This document shows, one piece after another, positions 40,355 to 49,867 of a stretch of 64,000 bases of DNA. Both the position numbers and the translations under genes were made by a program. The number at the start of each line of letters is the position of its first letter. Within the stretch, counting starts at the first letter, position 1. This DNA is from Dysidea avara. Its lineage: Eukaryota > Porifera > Demospongiae > Dictyoceratida > Dysideidae. Location of the stretch: assembly GCF_963678975.1 (NCBI RefSeq), contig NC_089272.1:42537391-42601390 (forward strand). The letters run 5' to 3'. The notes below the pieces were generated by a model. That model was not told the DNA's origin. It did not search any database and was given only the letters and a program-made list of their open reading frames with translations.

Positions 40355-41183
40355 CAGGGGCGGATCCAGGGGGGGGGGGGCTTTGGGGGCTGAAGCCCCC
40401 CCCCCCTTCATATTTAGGCTTTACTTGATCAATATGCTGAGTATTATAATGAAATTTTGTCTTAGCATAATTATATGATCACTAATAATACAAATACTCA
40501 TAAAACCACCTTATAAACATCTTTCCAAGGTATTATCAGTGGATTTATGCTAAAGTTTATGCAACAAGGACCCGGATCAGCATTGGAGGTGTACAAGATC
40601 GAGATACTCTAATAGAGCAGTCAGCTAACTACTCTAATAGAACATTCACTGGAAACATGTAGTTGGTTCTGTTATAGAATTTTTCCAAATCTGCCTACAC
40701 CTATACATACAATGAAGTGCATCGGTCTGTTTAAAAGGCTTCATTCATCTACTTGTGTAGTTAATACGTATGGCAATACTTAATTCAGGTACACAATTTC
40801 CATTGAAAATGCTCTCAAATTCAATCTTGTATTGTTCAAATTTCAAAACTTTCCACTTTCAACATTATTATTCTAACATGCACCTATTCTTAGTTGTCTG
40901 TACCTACCCAAACTTTTCCATTAGCAAAATGCTTCGGAGAGCCATACCTATAATCTAAAGGCAGTATATAAAATATCTGCAAGCAGAAAATATTAGGGAT
41001 TATATGTGGAAATGTCTCCAAATTGCAGTATTTTAGCATCAATTTTTCAAAATTTTCCTGGGGGGGCATGCCCCCAGACCCCCCTAGTTTTCGCATGCTG
41101 GGAAGTGTGCTTCGCACACCTCTACCCAAGAGATTAGTACCTTGACTTAGCCCCCCCTTTTATAAATCCTAGATCCGCCCCTG
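40355..41183. mobile_element. hAT-like MITE, 829 bp, 5-bp target duplication, copy 1
   Basis: Left end CAGGGGCGGATCCAG, right end CTAGATCCGCCCCTG; GTCCC on both sides (40350-40354, 41184-41188). The interior is collinear with 55716-56568. It carries the ACTCTAATAGA motif pair at 40590-40645 and a GC-rich stem (GGGGGGCATGCCCCC) near 41060. Confidence 0.85.
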
Positions 41184-41188
41184 GTCCC

Positions 41189-42110
41189 TCTTAGTTTATA
41201 TGTCTCCTAGCAACGAAAATTGTTATGTCAACAATGTAGCATAGGTGAGAACCACAAAACAAGTCAAATAATATATTACAAAATTGGTCATCAACTGCTA
41301 CCAAAATCAGTATACTGAATAATACATCTTGGGAATGGCTATGTGGGATGTCCACTTTAATGTATAATGATGTGATGCTCATGTTGTGAAGGTGTTAGTC
41401 ACACTGTTTTATCTGCTGTCTCCTCCCATACAAGACCTACCTAAATCTGATCAACCCAAGGAACCTACGTAGGACCTCCTGACAATAAAGACTTTTGTAA
41501 AGTACACTGGTTGAAGTCCAACTACATTTGTAGTATGGTGCGTGGGAAGATCAAAGGCTGCCGCCAGTGTTGCAAATCAGTTGTAAACTGGTTTACAAAT
41601 AATTGTAGCATGGCTAAGTGCCTCCTTTTGGCCACACAGTCTGGCCACTAATTAGTTCCGAGGGGTCACCAACTCACGAAAAAGCGGTACGGATTTCAAA
41701 ATCTTGAACAAATTTCTCAAGATTTTACGGATTTCAAAAGATTTCACAAAATCGAACGAGACCTGCAAGATCTGATTTTAAATTACAGGTTGGTGTAGAA
41801 TGATAAGTTCTGAAATCACCAAAAATAGTGGGAGAAAGAAACAGAAGTTCAGCAGGCATGTAGGAGCAAAGCCTCATGAAATTGAGAGGAATTGCGAATC
41901 CATATAAAGCCAGGGGTAAAGCCAAGGAATAACTATTAAATGAAACCCTACAAGACCAGGAGCAACTCGCAGCTGAAGCCCTATAAACCAGGAAACCTGA
42001 AGGCCAAGCATTCAGGGGAAATCCCGTGAAAACCCCTCAAAACCAGGAGCAACTGTCAAAGCTCTATCTGGTGTGAAACCCCACAAAACCAGGAGCATCT
42101 GTATGCTTAA
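41189..42110. other. Unassigned stretch with short imperfect repeats
   Basis: 41940-42105 contains four or five imperfect copies of AAACCCCACAAAACCAGGAG, possibly a decayed tandem repeat. The ORFs here match nothing known. Confidence 0.4.
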
Positions 42111-42257
42111 GTTATTATTATTATTATTATTGCTTTATGGTGTAAACACACCAAAGGTCTGTTGGTAACATGTACCAACAGCCGCGAAAGTACATTACAT
42201 TACATTACTTATTTACTTACTTACTTACTTACTTATATACACACATACATACATATT

Positions 42258-45200
42258 CTACAAGTGGTTCAGGTTTGAGGTGGGTGGACGTGACTGGTGG
42301 CATCTTGAGCAAGGACAGAGATAGTGCAATGAGCAATTGTTGTTATCTTCAAAGTTAGTTATAAAATGATCCCAGAGAAAAGTTTTTAGTTTTGATTTTA
42401 GCAGAGGAAAAGTTAGATCCAAGTTAAGGATAGGCATGGCATTCCAGAGAGTTGGTAATCTATGGAAATAAGAATGTCTAGATACGTTGTTTAAATGATG
42501 AGGGATGATCAATTTGTTGCTGGTGCCGGATCTAGTATTAGCTGAGCTGAAGTTGATATGATCATGAATATTGAACTGTTTAGATTGTACCTTGATTGAT
42601 TTGATTGCAAATAATATATCTTGTAACTCAAACAGGTACATCAGAGGAAGGATCCTTAGTTTTACTAGACGGGTTTTGTAACTACTGGTGTAATCATTTA
42701 ATAGATACTTAGTGGCACGGCGCTGGATTTGCTCGAGAGATAAAATGTCTTTCATCAGGTGTGGACGCCATAGTTGGGTGCAATAGAGCAGCCGAGATCG
42801 AACCATTGAAATATATAATGTGACCAATGTAGAAGTAGAATGGGTAGAAGCAATAGTACGACGTATTAGTCCCAATACCTTGTATGCACGAGCAGAAATT
42901 GATTTGTAGTGTTTGTCCCAACTTAGATTCTCAGATAATATGAGCCCTAAGTCCTTGTGTGAGTCATTATGTGGTATAGTAATATCCGAAATGGTGTAGG
43001 TGGTTTCTAACTTGCATTTAAATGATAAATGTACGAATTTTTTTAGATTAAAATTCAGATCTGTCTCTCTGGACCAAGTAAATAAAGCGATGATATCTTC
43101 TTGCAGAGTGATGTAGTCAGATGTAGTACAGATGTGCATGAAACACTTGGTATCATCGGCAAATTTTAGGAGTTGGCTTTGGTGTATATGTAATAGTTGT
43201 ATCATGTACCCGAGTGATTTGCCTGATATGTACACCCAAGCTCGAGGGCCGTTAGGCCCGAGAGCGTGGATGTACATATCAGGCAAATCACGAGGGCACG
43301 TGATACAACTGATATGTACCATGTAGGCTAATAGCCTAATGTGGTGGGCGACTAATCACCCAAGCCAATACGAGGCAACCCGCTGGATTTATTATATAGA
43401 GAGTCTTGTAAAATTCGATTATGGGTCAGCAGCAAGTAACGTTGCAGTTACGTTTGTTAACATAAACGGGAAAATCCTATGAATATCACGGAAACACTCA
43501 ATTTTGCCATTTAACAATTGTTTCAAAGTTGCTACATCGTTTAACCACTGTTTACAATGTTTTCTAAACATAAGCTTCGCTGTAGAGTGGTTACCTAGTG
43601 ATATACGAAAAGTGGGCGTGGTACGTAATCAAACACGCGAACATGCGATTGTAAATTAACCATGACACTAGTTCTCACCTTAAACTTCCGTTTGTCAACT
43701 CATAGGGTGGTAAGGGTGTCGAATCGCCTTCGTATGAGTGCTGTAGAATGCAAAATCGGGTTCATGGTTTTCATCACGTGAGTAATAATGAACTCCCACA
43801 ATCGAATACTGCCAGGATTCTTATAAAAACAAACAACGTTACCTCATCAGATATATCAAGGCCATGGTACATTTAAATGTATCATGGCCAGCCATGGTTT
43901 ATTTTAAATGTACCATAGCCAGCCATGGTTTAACTTAAATGTACCATGGCCAGCCAGGGTTTATAAGATATGTACCCTGGAATTTGGCTTTGAAGTTAGG
44001 TGGTTTCATGGTACATATGATGTCATGTCATTTATATAAATTAGAAATAGCACGGGGCCAAGTATGCTGCCCTGGGGCACACCTGAGAGAACTGGCAGTA
44101 AATCGGAGTAACAGTTGTTAATGCAAACACGTTGATATCGATCAGTCAGATATTCCCGGAACCAAGCCCAGAGTGTACCAGTTATTCCAGCAGACCAAAG
44201 CTTGTTGAGCAAGATGGCATGAGATACGGTATCGAAGGCTTTACTGATATCGAAGTACACCACATCAGTTTGTGAGGGGCTGTTAATTATGTAGTCTAGG
44301 AAAATTAGCATTTGTTGTAAGGTTGAACAGTTTTTAGTGAAACCAAACTGAGAACAACTAATATATTTACTAATGTGAGTGATAATTTTGTTGTACATTA
44401 GTCTTTCAAGAACTTTAGATGTGTTGGATAGGAGCGAGATGGGACGATAATTTCTTACAGAACAATGGTCGCCAGCTTTGAAGATAGGTATTACTTTGTG
44501 AATTTTCCAGCTAGAAGGTAAGGTGGCATGGCGTAGTGACATGGAAAACAGATGATGTAGTGGCTCACACAGAGGTCCAGCACAGCTGTGAAGTACTTTA
44601 GGAGCAATTCTGTCAATGCCGCAAGATTTCTCAACATCTAATGAAATGAGAGCTTCAAAAACATCAGTGACAGTAATAGTTATGGAGTTTAAGGATTCAT
44701 GTGTGGCTGGGTAATTGTCATGGTTTGCTGGTGAAGATGAATTGTGAAAAACAGAGTGGAAATATTGATTAAACAAATTGGCCTTGCTGGAGTCAGTGCT
44801 AGCAGATGAAGAGTCAAAGTTCATGATAGGAGGATTAGTATTAGACTTAGTGATAGATTTTAGATATTTAAATATTTTGTTGTTGCTAGTTGGGGCAAAA
44901 TTGTTTATGAGGTGAAATTCATAGTTCTGTTTGGCTGCTTTTATTTTGTCTTGAAGAGAGTTCTCAAGGGAGTCAATGATATGGAAAATGTGATATGTTG
45001 GGTGCCGCTTATTTCTACGTTGAAGAGTTCTGAGACGTTTGATGCAGTGCCTTATTTCTGAATTGAACCATATGGGGTGTCGGTCTGAATGAACTTTATT
45101 TACAGGAATGAACAGTTCCATGGCTGTAATTATCTGATATTCAACAATGTGCCATATATACTCAACGTCATCACTTGAATAGCATGATGTAAAGTCAGAG

Positions 45201-45960
45201 CAACATAGGTAGTCATGTAAGCCTTGGTAGTCACCTTTGGAATAACCAAATGTAAAGTAAGTGGTCGGCTTAGAAGACATTGTAGTACTTGTAGACAGCA
45301 AAAAGGTAATGTTGAAGTGATCATATGGTAGTAGTGGAGTTGAATGGACTTGTAAATTGGAATATTGTCATCTAAATTAGTAAGAACCAGGTCTAGTATG
45401 TTGCCATGATTATGGGTAGGTATGTCGATGAGCTGACTTAAACCAGTCTGGAAAACCAGATCACAAAACTGATTGGAAGGAAGAGAATGACTTGACAATG
45501 AGTCCCAGTCTATGTCTGGAAAGTTAAAATCACCAAGAATGATTAATTGATCAGAGGCATTAGATAAATTTGAAAGAAAATCGAACAAGGTTTCATAATA
45601 AGTAGCAGTACTGTTGGGAGGTACGTAAACTGTGCAAACGGTGACAGGATTAGGTAGATTCAGTATGACACATACGGCTTCCAAGTTTACAGGTGAAGTT
45701 AATTTCTGGGAGGAGATTTTGTCGTTGACTGCAATGAGGACCCCACCACCACGAGATTGACGATCGTGACGAAACAGGGTATAATTGGAGGGTAGAATTT
45801 CATTATCAAATATGCTATCGGAAAGCCAAGTTTCTGTTAAGTCAATTATATCAAACCATTTAGAGTAAACTACAGATTGGAATTTCTGGAGTTTATTTAC
45901 TATACTTCTGGAATTGGTATAGAAAAAAGATAGTCATTGAGAGGTAGGTGTGACAACTTC
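42258..45960 (-). pseudogene. LINE ORF2: endonuclease and reverse transcriptase, interrupted
   Basis: Endonuclease: FFYTNSRSIVNKLQKF, IDLTETWLSDSIFD, SRGGGVLIAVND, IILGDFNFPDIDW, and a frameshift near 45300-45345. RT: EKSCGIDRIAPKVLHSCAGP, IHKVIPIFKAGDHCSVRNYR, motif A VVYFDISKAFDTV, motif B SGVPQGSILGPVLFLIYIND (ending at 44006), then the insertion, then motif C LLKFADDTKCF from 43200, DLNFNLKKF (motif D), YKDLGLILSENLSWDKHY, and a Cys/His-rich C-terminus (CPCSRCHQSR). All RT catalytic residues are present, but the frameshift and insertion disable the copy. Confidence 0.87.
43195..44010. mobile_element. ~800-bp insertion in the LINE RT, with a 116-bp palindrome and a tandem repeat at its ends
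   Basis: The LINE reading frame breaks between motifs B and C, where ~200 bp of noncoding palindrome and ~600 bp of other sequence lie. 43195-43310 is a near-perfect palindrome (GATTTGCCTGATATGTACA / TGTACATATCAGGCAAATC; 4-nt loop at 43251). 43855-43990 has 3-4 copies of a ~38-bp unit (ATGTACCATGGCCAGCCATG). Exact ends and target duplication are uncertain. No ORF. Confidence 0.65.
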
Positions 45961-46021
45961 CATTGTAGAATTACTATTAGAAGTGTTTGATACTTCAGAT
46001 CTAGATTTAGGTACAAAGGTT

Positions 46022-46929
46022 GAATCAACTAGTTCACCATGTATTTGGTTTTTAACGTAAATTTTAGTGCCACGAATTTTAATGTGTTTTTATCAGTTCC
46101 TGAACTAATCAGGCTCCAATGTTCCTTTAATAGTAGTTGCTCTCTCAGCTTTTCTTCTTTGCTCATATCCGGTTTGACTTGTGTGCCTTCGGGGATTTTG
46201 GATCTATTGTAAAGGATAGTATTTACATCAAAAGCACGGGATAATTTCACAAGTAGAGGTCTTGGCTTTGTTCTAGTTGAATCGAACTTTCCCAGTCGGA
46301 AGCAGTATCTAATAGACTGTTCAGTGATGTCATTATTTGCTTCCTTCAAAATGTGGACACAACAATCGATATCTGACTTAGTGCGGGCACTCCTAGGAGT
46401 GCCAGTGGGATTCTCTTTGATGCCATAAACCACGACATTGAATTTGCGATCTATGGGATTGTCAGGCACAGCTACATATTTGTTGTTTGGTGAAGGAGTA
46501 GACTGTGATTTGCTGGTAGAAGATTCTGAAGTGATCAGTTGTGGCTCTGGAATGATATGTTGAGTGATACCAACAGTTTCCTTGGGTTGGGGACTTTCAG
46601 CTTTCAAGTCTGTGACTTCTTTTTTTGAGGCTATCAATGGCGGATGTAAGCTCATGTAGTTGCTGCTCTTGAATGGCTAGGCGACAGTGGGGACAGTAGA
46701 ATGGATCATCTCCATCTTGGTAGACTTTATAAAGTGTTTGTGAGAGACCGGCACACTGCCTGTGAATCCAGGCGTTGCAAGTACTTTCACAGTATATGGC
46801 TTCTTGTCCTTCTGCATCTTTTGTGGCATCTATGATAGGGTCCAAACAGATTGGACAGATCGTTGCATCAGAATCACCAGGTGAGTTTGGCGGTGATCGC
46901 TTCCTCTTGGAACGTGGGGTTGTTGTCAT
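46022..46929 (-). pseudogene. LINE ORF1: PHD finger, short coiled coil, RRM-like domain
   Basis: ATG at 46929 (MTTTPRSKRKRSPPNSPG, basic). PHD-type finger: CPICLDPI, CESTCNAWIHRQCAGLS, FYCPHC. A heptad-rich helix follows (QEQQLHELTSAIDSLKK). After a frameshift in a T-run (A on this strand) at about 46620 comes the RRM-like part NVVVYGIKENPTG, RYCFRLGKFDSTRTKPRPLL and EEKLREQLLLKEHW. ORF1 proteins of this class bind RNA and form the LINE RNP. The PHD finger would let it read histone tails (inference). It precedes ORF2 with little spacing. Confidence 0.78.
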
Positions 46930-47115
46930 TTTCCGCCTCAATCTAAATAAAGAACACCATGAAGAAAAAACGAACCTGAAATCACAGTGACTAGCCTTAG
47001 GTGGTACCGTTATTAATAACATGCCACGGTACAACAGCGTCTCAACGTAGTGGCGGAGAACACGAGAGGAAACAGTCCTGAGCAAAAACAGCATAAACGT
47101 TTCCCACAATCGAAA

Positions 47116-47533
47116 GTTGCTTTTGTAGTTGGTGTGTTGCTAAGTTTATGAAGTTTTGCTAAGTTTGTAGTTTGCTAAGTACAGTACAGCTCAAAGGTAA
47201 CGTCGCGCGTACAACACACGCGAGTAACATGTGTGTCGTGTGTCGGAGTCATTCCATTGCAATGTACTGTACAATCATGTGACCTGCGGATGATCGCGTG
47301 GGTGATCACCATCCACGCGAGCGTCACGCGAGGTCAACCCGCACTTAGGTGTAGTTAATTCATGCCGCTTCACTAAATCACGAAAAGTACATAGTTATGC
47401 ATAGCTACGTACCTGTACGTATCATCGGGTTAAATTCTTTAGTGTCACTGTCAGTAGTAGCTAGCACCTGAGTCCAGTTTCGCTGGGCATCAACCCTGAT
47501 ACTAATTCCGCATAGATTTATAGCTATATATTA
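47116..47533. other. CpG-richer spacer
   Basis: Possibly the LINE 5' region (minus strand) up to ~47.3 kb; it contains clustered CG dinucleotides and ACACACGCGAG/GCGTCACGCGAGG words. No ORF. TATATATTAATCTATG precedes the RLE insertion. Confidence 0.35.
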
Positions 47534-47537
47534 ATCT

Positions 47538-48056
47538 ATGCTGCGGGATATCTATGCTGTTTGTCATGCTTTGTCCCAGAGTCACTCAGGAGTTTTGAAG
47601 GAACAACGTGTTTCTTATGAAGATAATTCTCGTCCAGGTGATGTGTACCACCCTGATTTTCAGCATGGTCGTCCAGCTTATTTTGATGTGTCTGTTCGTA
47701 GCACTACCCAGCCTTCTCACATTTCTTTTTCTTCTTCTTTTGCAGGGGTAGCTGCTGCAGCTGGTGAGTTAGCCAAGGACCAGAGACATCAAGATGCTGT
47801 AGAGGAGGCGGGGTGTGACTTTGTCCCACTTGTTGTAGAAACTTTTGGTTTTTGGTCACCATTTGCGTTTCAAACCCTTCGTACCATCGCTGAACGAACC
47901 ACAGCCAGAAGTGGTGCATCAACCAAACAGGCTCGTAAACATTTGTTACAACAACTTTCAGTTTCTTTATGGACGAACAATGCCCGTATGATTTTACGGT
48001 ACTGGGCTTTGCAGTGTGAGGACTCTGATTTTCCTTTCCCTAAACCCCTGTTGTAA
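47538..48056 (+). CDS. Restriction-like endonuclease domain of an RLE retroelement (C-terminal fragment)
   Basis: 172 codons open to TAA at 48054. Its first residues come from the target sequence. Core: REDVSYEDN-like lead, SRPGDVYHPDFQHGRPAYF, DVSVRSTTQ, AGVAAAAGELAKDQRHQDAV, CDFVPLVVETFGFWSPFAFQ, RKHLLQQLSVSLW and NNARMILRYW. RPGD ... FDVSV ... VVETFG fits a PD-(D/E)XK nuclease. Closely similar to the end of ORF2 at 11.4-11.88 kb but uninterrupted. Not expressed as a complete protein because RT is missing. Confidence 0.78.
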   Translation: MLRDIYAVCHALSQSHSGVLKEQRVSYEDNSRPGDVYHPDFQHGRPAYFDVSVRSTTQPSHISFSSSFAGVAAAAGELAKDQRHQDAVEEAGCDFVPLVVETFGFWSPFAFQTLRTIAERTTARSGASTKQARKHLLQQLSVSLWTNNARMILRYWALQCEDSDFPFPKPLL

Positions 48057-48130
48057 TTAGCTGTGTTTGTAGTTTAGTTGTAGAGTAATTTGTATTGTAA
48101 CTGTATTATTTTTCAAAAAGTGTGATTTCT
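47547..48130 (+). mobile_element. RLE retroelement, truncated to the nuclease domain, 13-bp target duplication, no poly(A)
   Basis: ATCTATGCTGCGG at 47534-47546 is repeated at 48131-48143. The insert is the 3' end of a SAND/RT/RLE-type element, ending ATTATTTTTCAAAAAGTGTG without an A-tail. It is 5'-truncated, as after incomplete reverse transcription. Confidence 0.85.
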
Positions 48131-48149
48131 ATCTATGCTGCGGTGTACT

Positions 48150-49336
48150 CACGCAATGCGGCATGTGGTGCTTCATTATTGTACAGGTGTGTTCTTACAA
48201 CACTAGCTTACTATTGTTTCTATTTACAGACGACACCAAATGCATCAAAACTATCTCCTCACCACTAGATTCACTTAAACTTCAAGAAGACTTAAATAAT
48301 TTAAACTTTTGGAGTACCCACTGGAATCTTCTATTCGGTCTATCAAAAATCTTTCTGCTATCTTTTAAAAGGAAATCTCCAACATCTTACAATATCGGTA
48401 CCTCCTAGATTTCTTGTGTTGATACATACAAAGATCTAGGAATTATGTTATCAAGCGACCTGTCATGGGATGCTCACTATAACCACATTATCTCCAAATC
48501 CTATCAGGTACTTGGACTTCTAAGAAGATCTTTCTCCCTACAAAATTATGTCCAAGCCAAATCTCGACTATATATACCTCTCTTGTTAGATCCCAGTTTT
48601 TCTACTGCTCGGTCATCTGGAAACCCCACCTAATTAAGCACATTCAGCAACTCGAACGTGTTCAGAGGCGTGCAACTAAATACATTCTAAATGATTACTC
48701 TACTGACTACAAGTCTCGTCCTATTAATCTCCATATGCTACCCCTGATGTACATTCTTGATGTAAATGATGTGATGTTCTTTCTTAAAAATCTCTACAAT
48801 CCCCACAATGGATTTGACATCAATAATCTCATTAAATTTGCAACTGGTCACACCTAGCTTCTGGAAACAAGCTACTCCAAACAAGATCACCTGACAATTC
48901 CACTAGTAACTTTTATTTTAACCGGCTTCCTCGCATCTGGAATGCCCTTCCCATTATCAACTACCAGAACAACCCACTCAAGATAAAGGCCAAACTTTTA
49001 GATTATCTGTGGAATCATTTCACTGCCAATTTCACCTCCAACAACACCTGCTCTTTTTCTTTTCTATGTCCATGCTCAAAGTGTTCAAAGATCCCTCACC
49101 AACCTAACCTCAACTCCCTTTAACTGTTAATTTCCCCCCCTTTAAGTAATCTAGTAAGTAAACTTTGTAGCTAATCACTACTACGATTTAGCTTCCGGCC
49201 ACTGACACAGGATGTCAGTGGACCATCAGTGTGCTGCCATATGTCCCGATTCTATCATACCAACATCTGCAACTTGTATGTATGTATGTATATGTACACT
49301 GTAAAGTTCATTATTATTATTATTATTATTATTATC
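48150..49336 (+). pseudogene. LINE fragment, RT C-terminal region, same family as 42-47 kb
   Basis: Begins near motif C (LFLFTDDTKCIK, with Thr where Ala is usual), then [32 protein letters not shown], several stops and frameshifts from 48400, and a C-terminal CPCSKCSKIPHQPNL matching the family's CPCSRCHQSR end. The tail is (ATT)n at 49310-49336. Heavily decayed. Confidence 0.78.
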
Positions 49337-49682
49337 TAATCAAAAACAGCTAAGCTGTAAAAAAAGGTGCGGCCCCCAAAAAGGCCATGGTGAAAAAAGA
49401 TGTGAAATCCAAGGTGGCGGCCAAGAAATGGCTGTGATGGTAGGTTAATGGTTACATTTTAATAACAACAATTCAGGTGAATTTGGTGCCAAGACCAAGC
49501 GGCACAAAATTCACCTGAATTGTCGTTATTAAAATGTAACCATTAACCTACCATCACAGCCATTTCTTGGCCGCCACCTTGGATTTCACATCTTTTTTCA
49601 CCATGGCCTTTTTGGGGGCCGCACCTTTTTTTACAGTTTAGCTGTTTTTGATTAGATATCACTTCTTTTTGTATTTGTATAC
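49334..49682. mobile_element. Foldback MITE with ~154-bp arms
   Basis: 49334-49487 is almost the exact reverse complement of 49504-49657 (ATCTAATCAAAAACAGCTAA / TTAGCTGTTTTTGATTAGAT; GGCCATGGTGAAAAAAGATG and its partner). The centre is GTGCCAAGACCAAGCGGC. The right end extends to ~49682 by comparison with the half copy at 30050-30222. It sits at the LINE's (ATT)n tail. Confidence 0.85.
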
Positions 49683-49867
49683 TGCAAAGCCGGCCTATGG
49701 CTGGCTTTGGGGCTTTTTTAACTCATGTGTTTTTTTCTTTACTACAGGAAGAAGAAAAGAACTTAAAGAAGAATTTTAGTACTTCAATTATTTTTGATTT
49801 TATTAGTAATTATACAAATTATATACATATATTTATTACATGCCCATTATGCCTCACAGGATATTTT

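Larger units (their letters stand above)
42115..47115 (-). mobile_element. CR1/L2-type LINE with PHD-finger ORF1, near full length
   Basis: On the minus strand: ORF1 (46929-46022), ORF2 endonuclease and RT (about 45960-42258) and a 3' end with two hairpins, GTTGGTA 42161-42167 / TACCAAC 42173-42179 and TGGTGT 42138-42143 / ACACCA 42148-42153, followed by a (TAA)n tail (42115-42130). An ~800-bp insertion splits the RT at 43.2-44.0 kb. A 3' fragment of the same family lies at 48.15-49.34 kb. The 5' boundary is only estimated. Confidence 0.82.
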
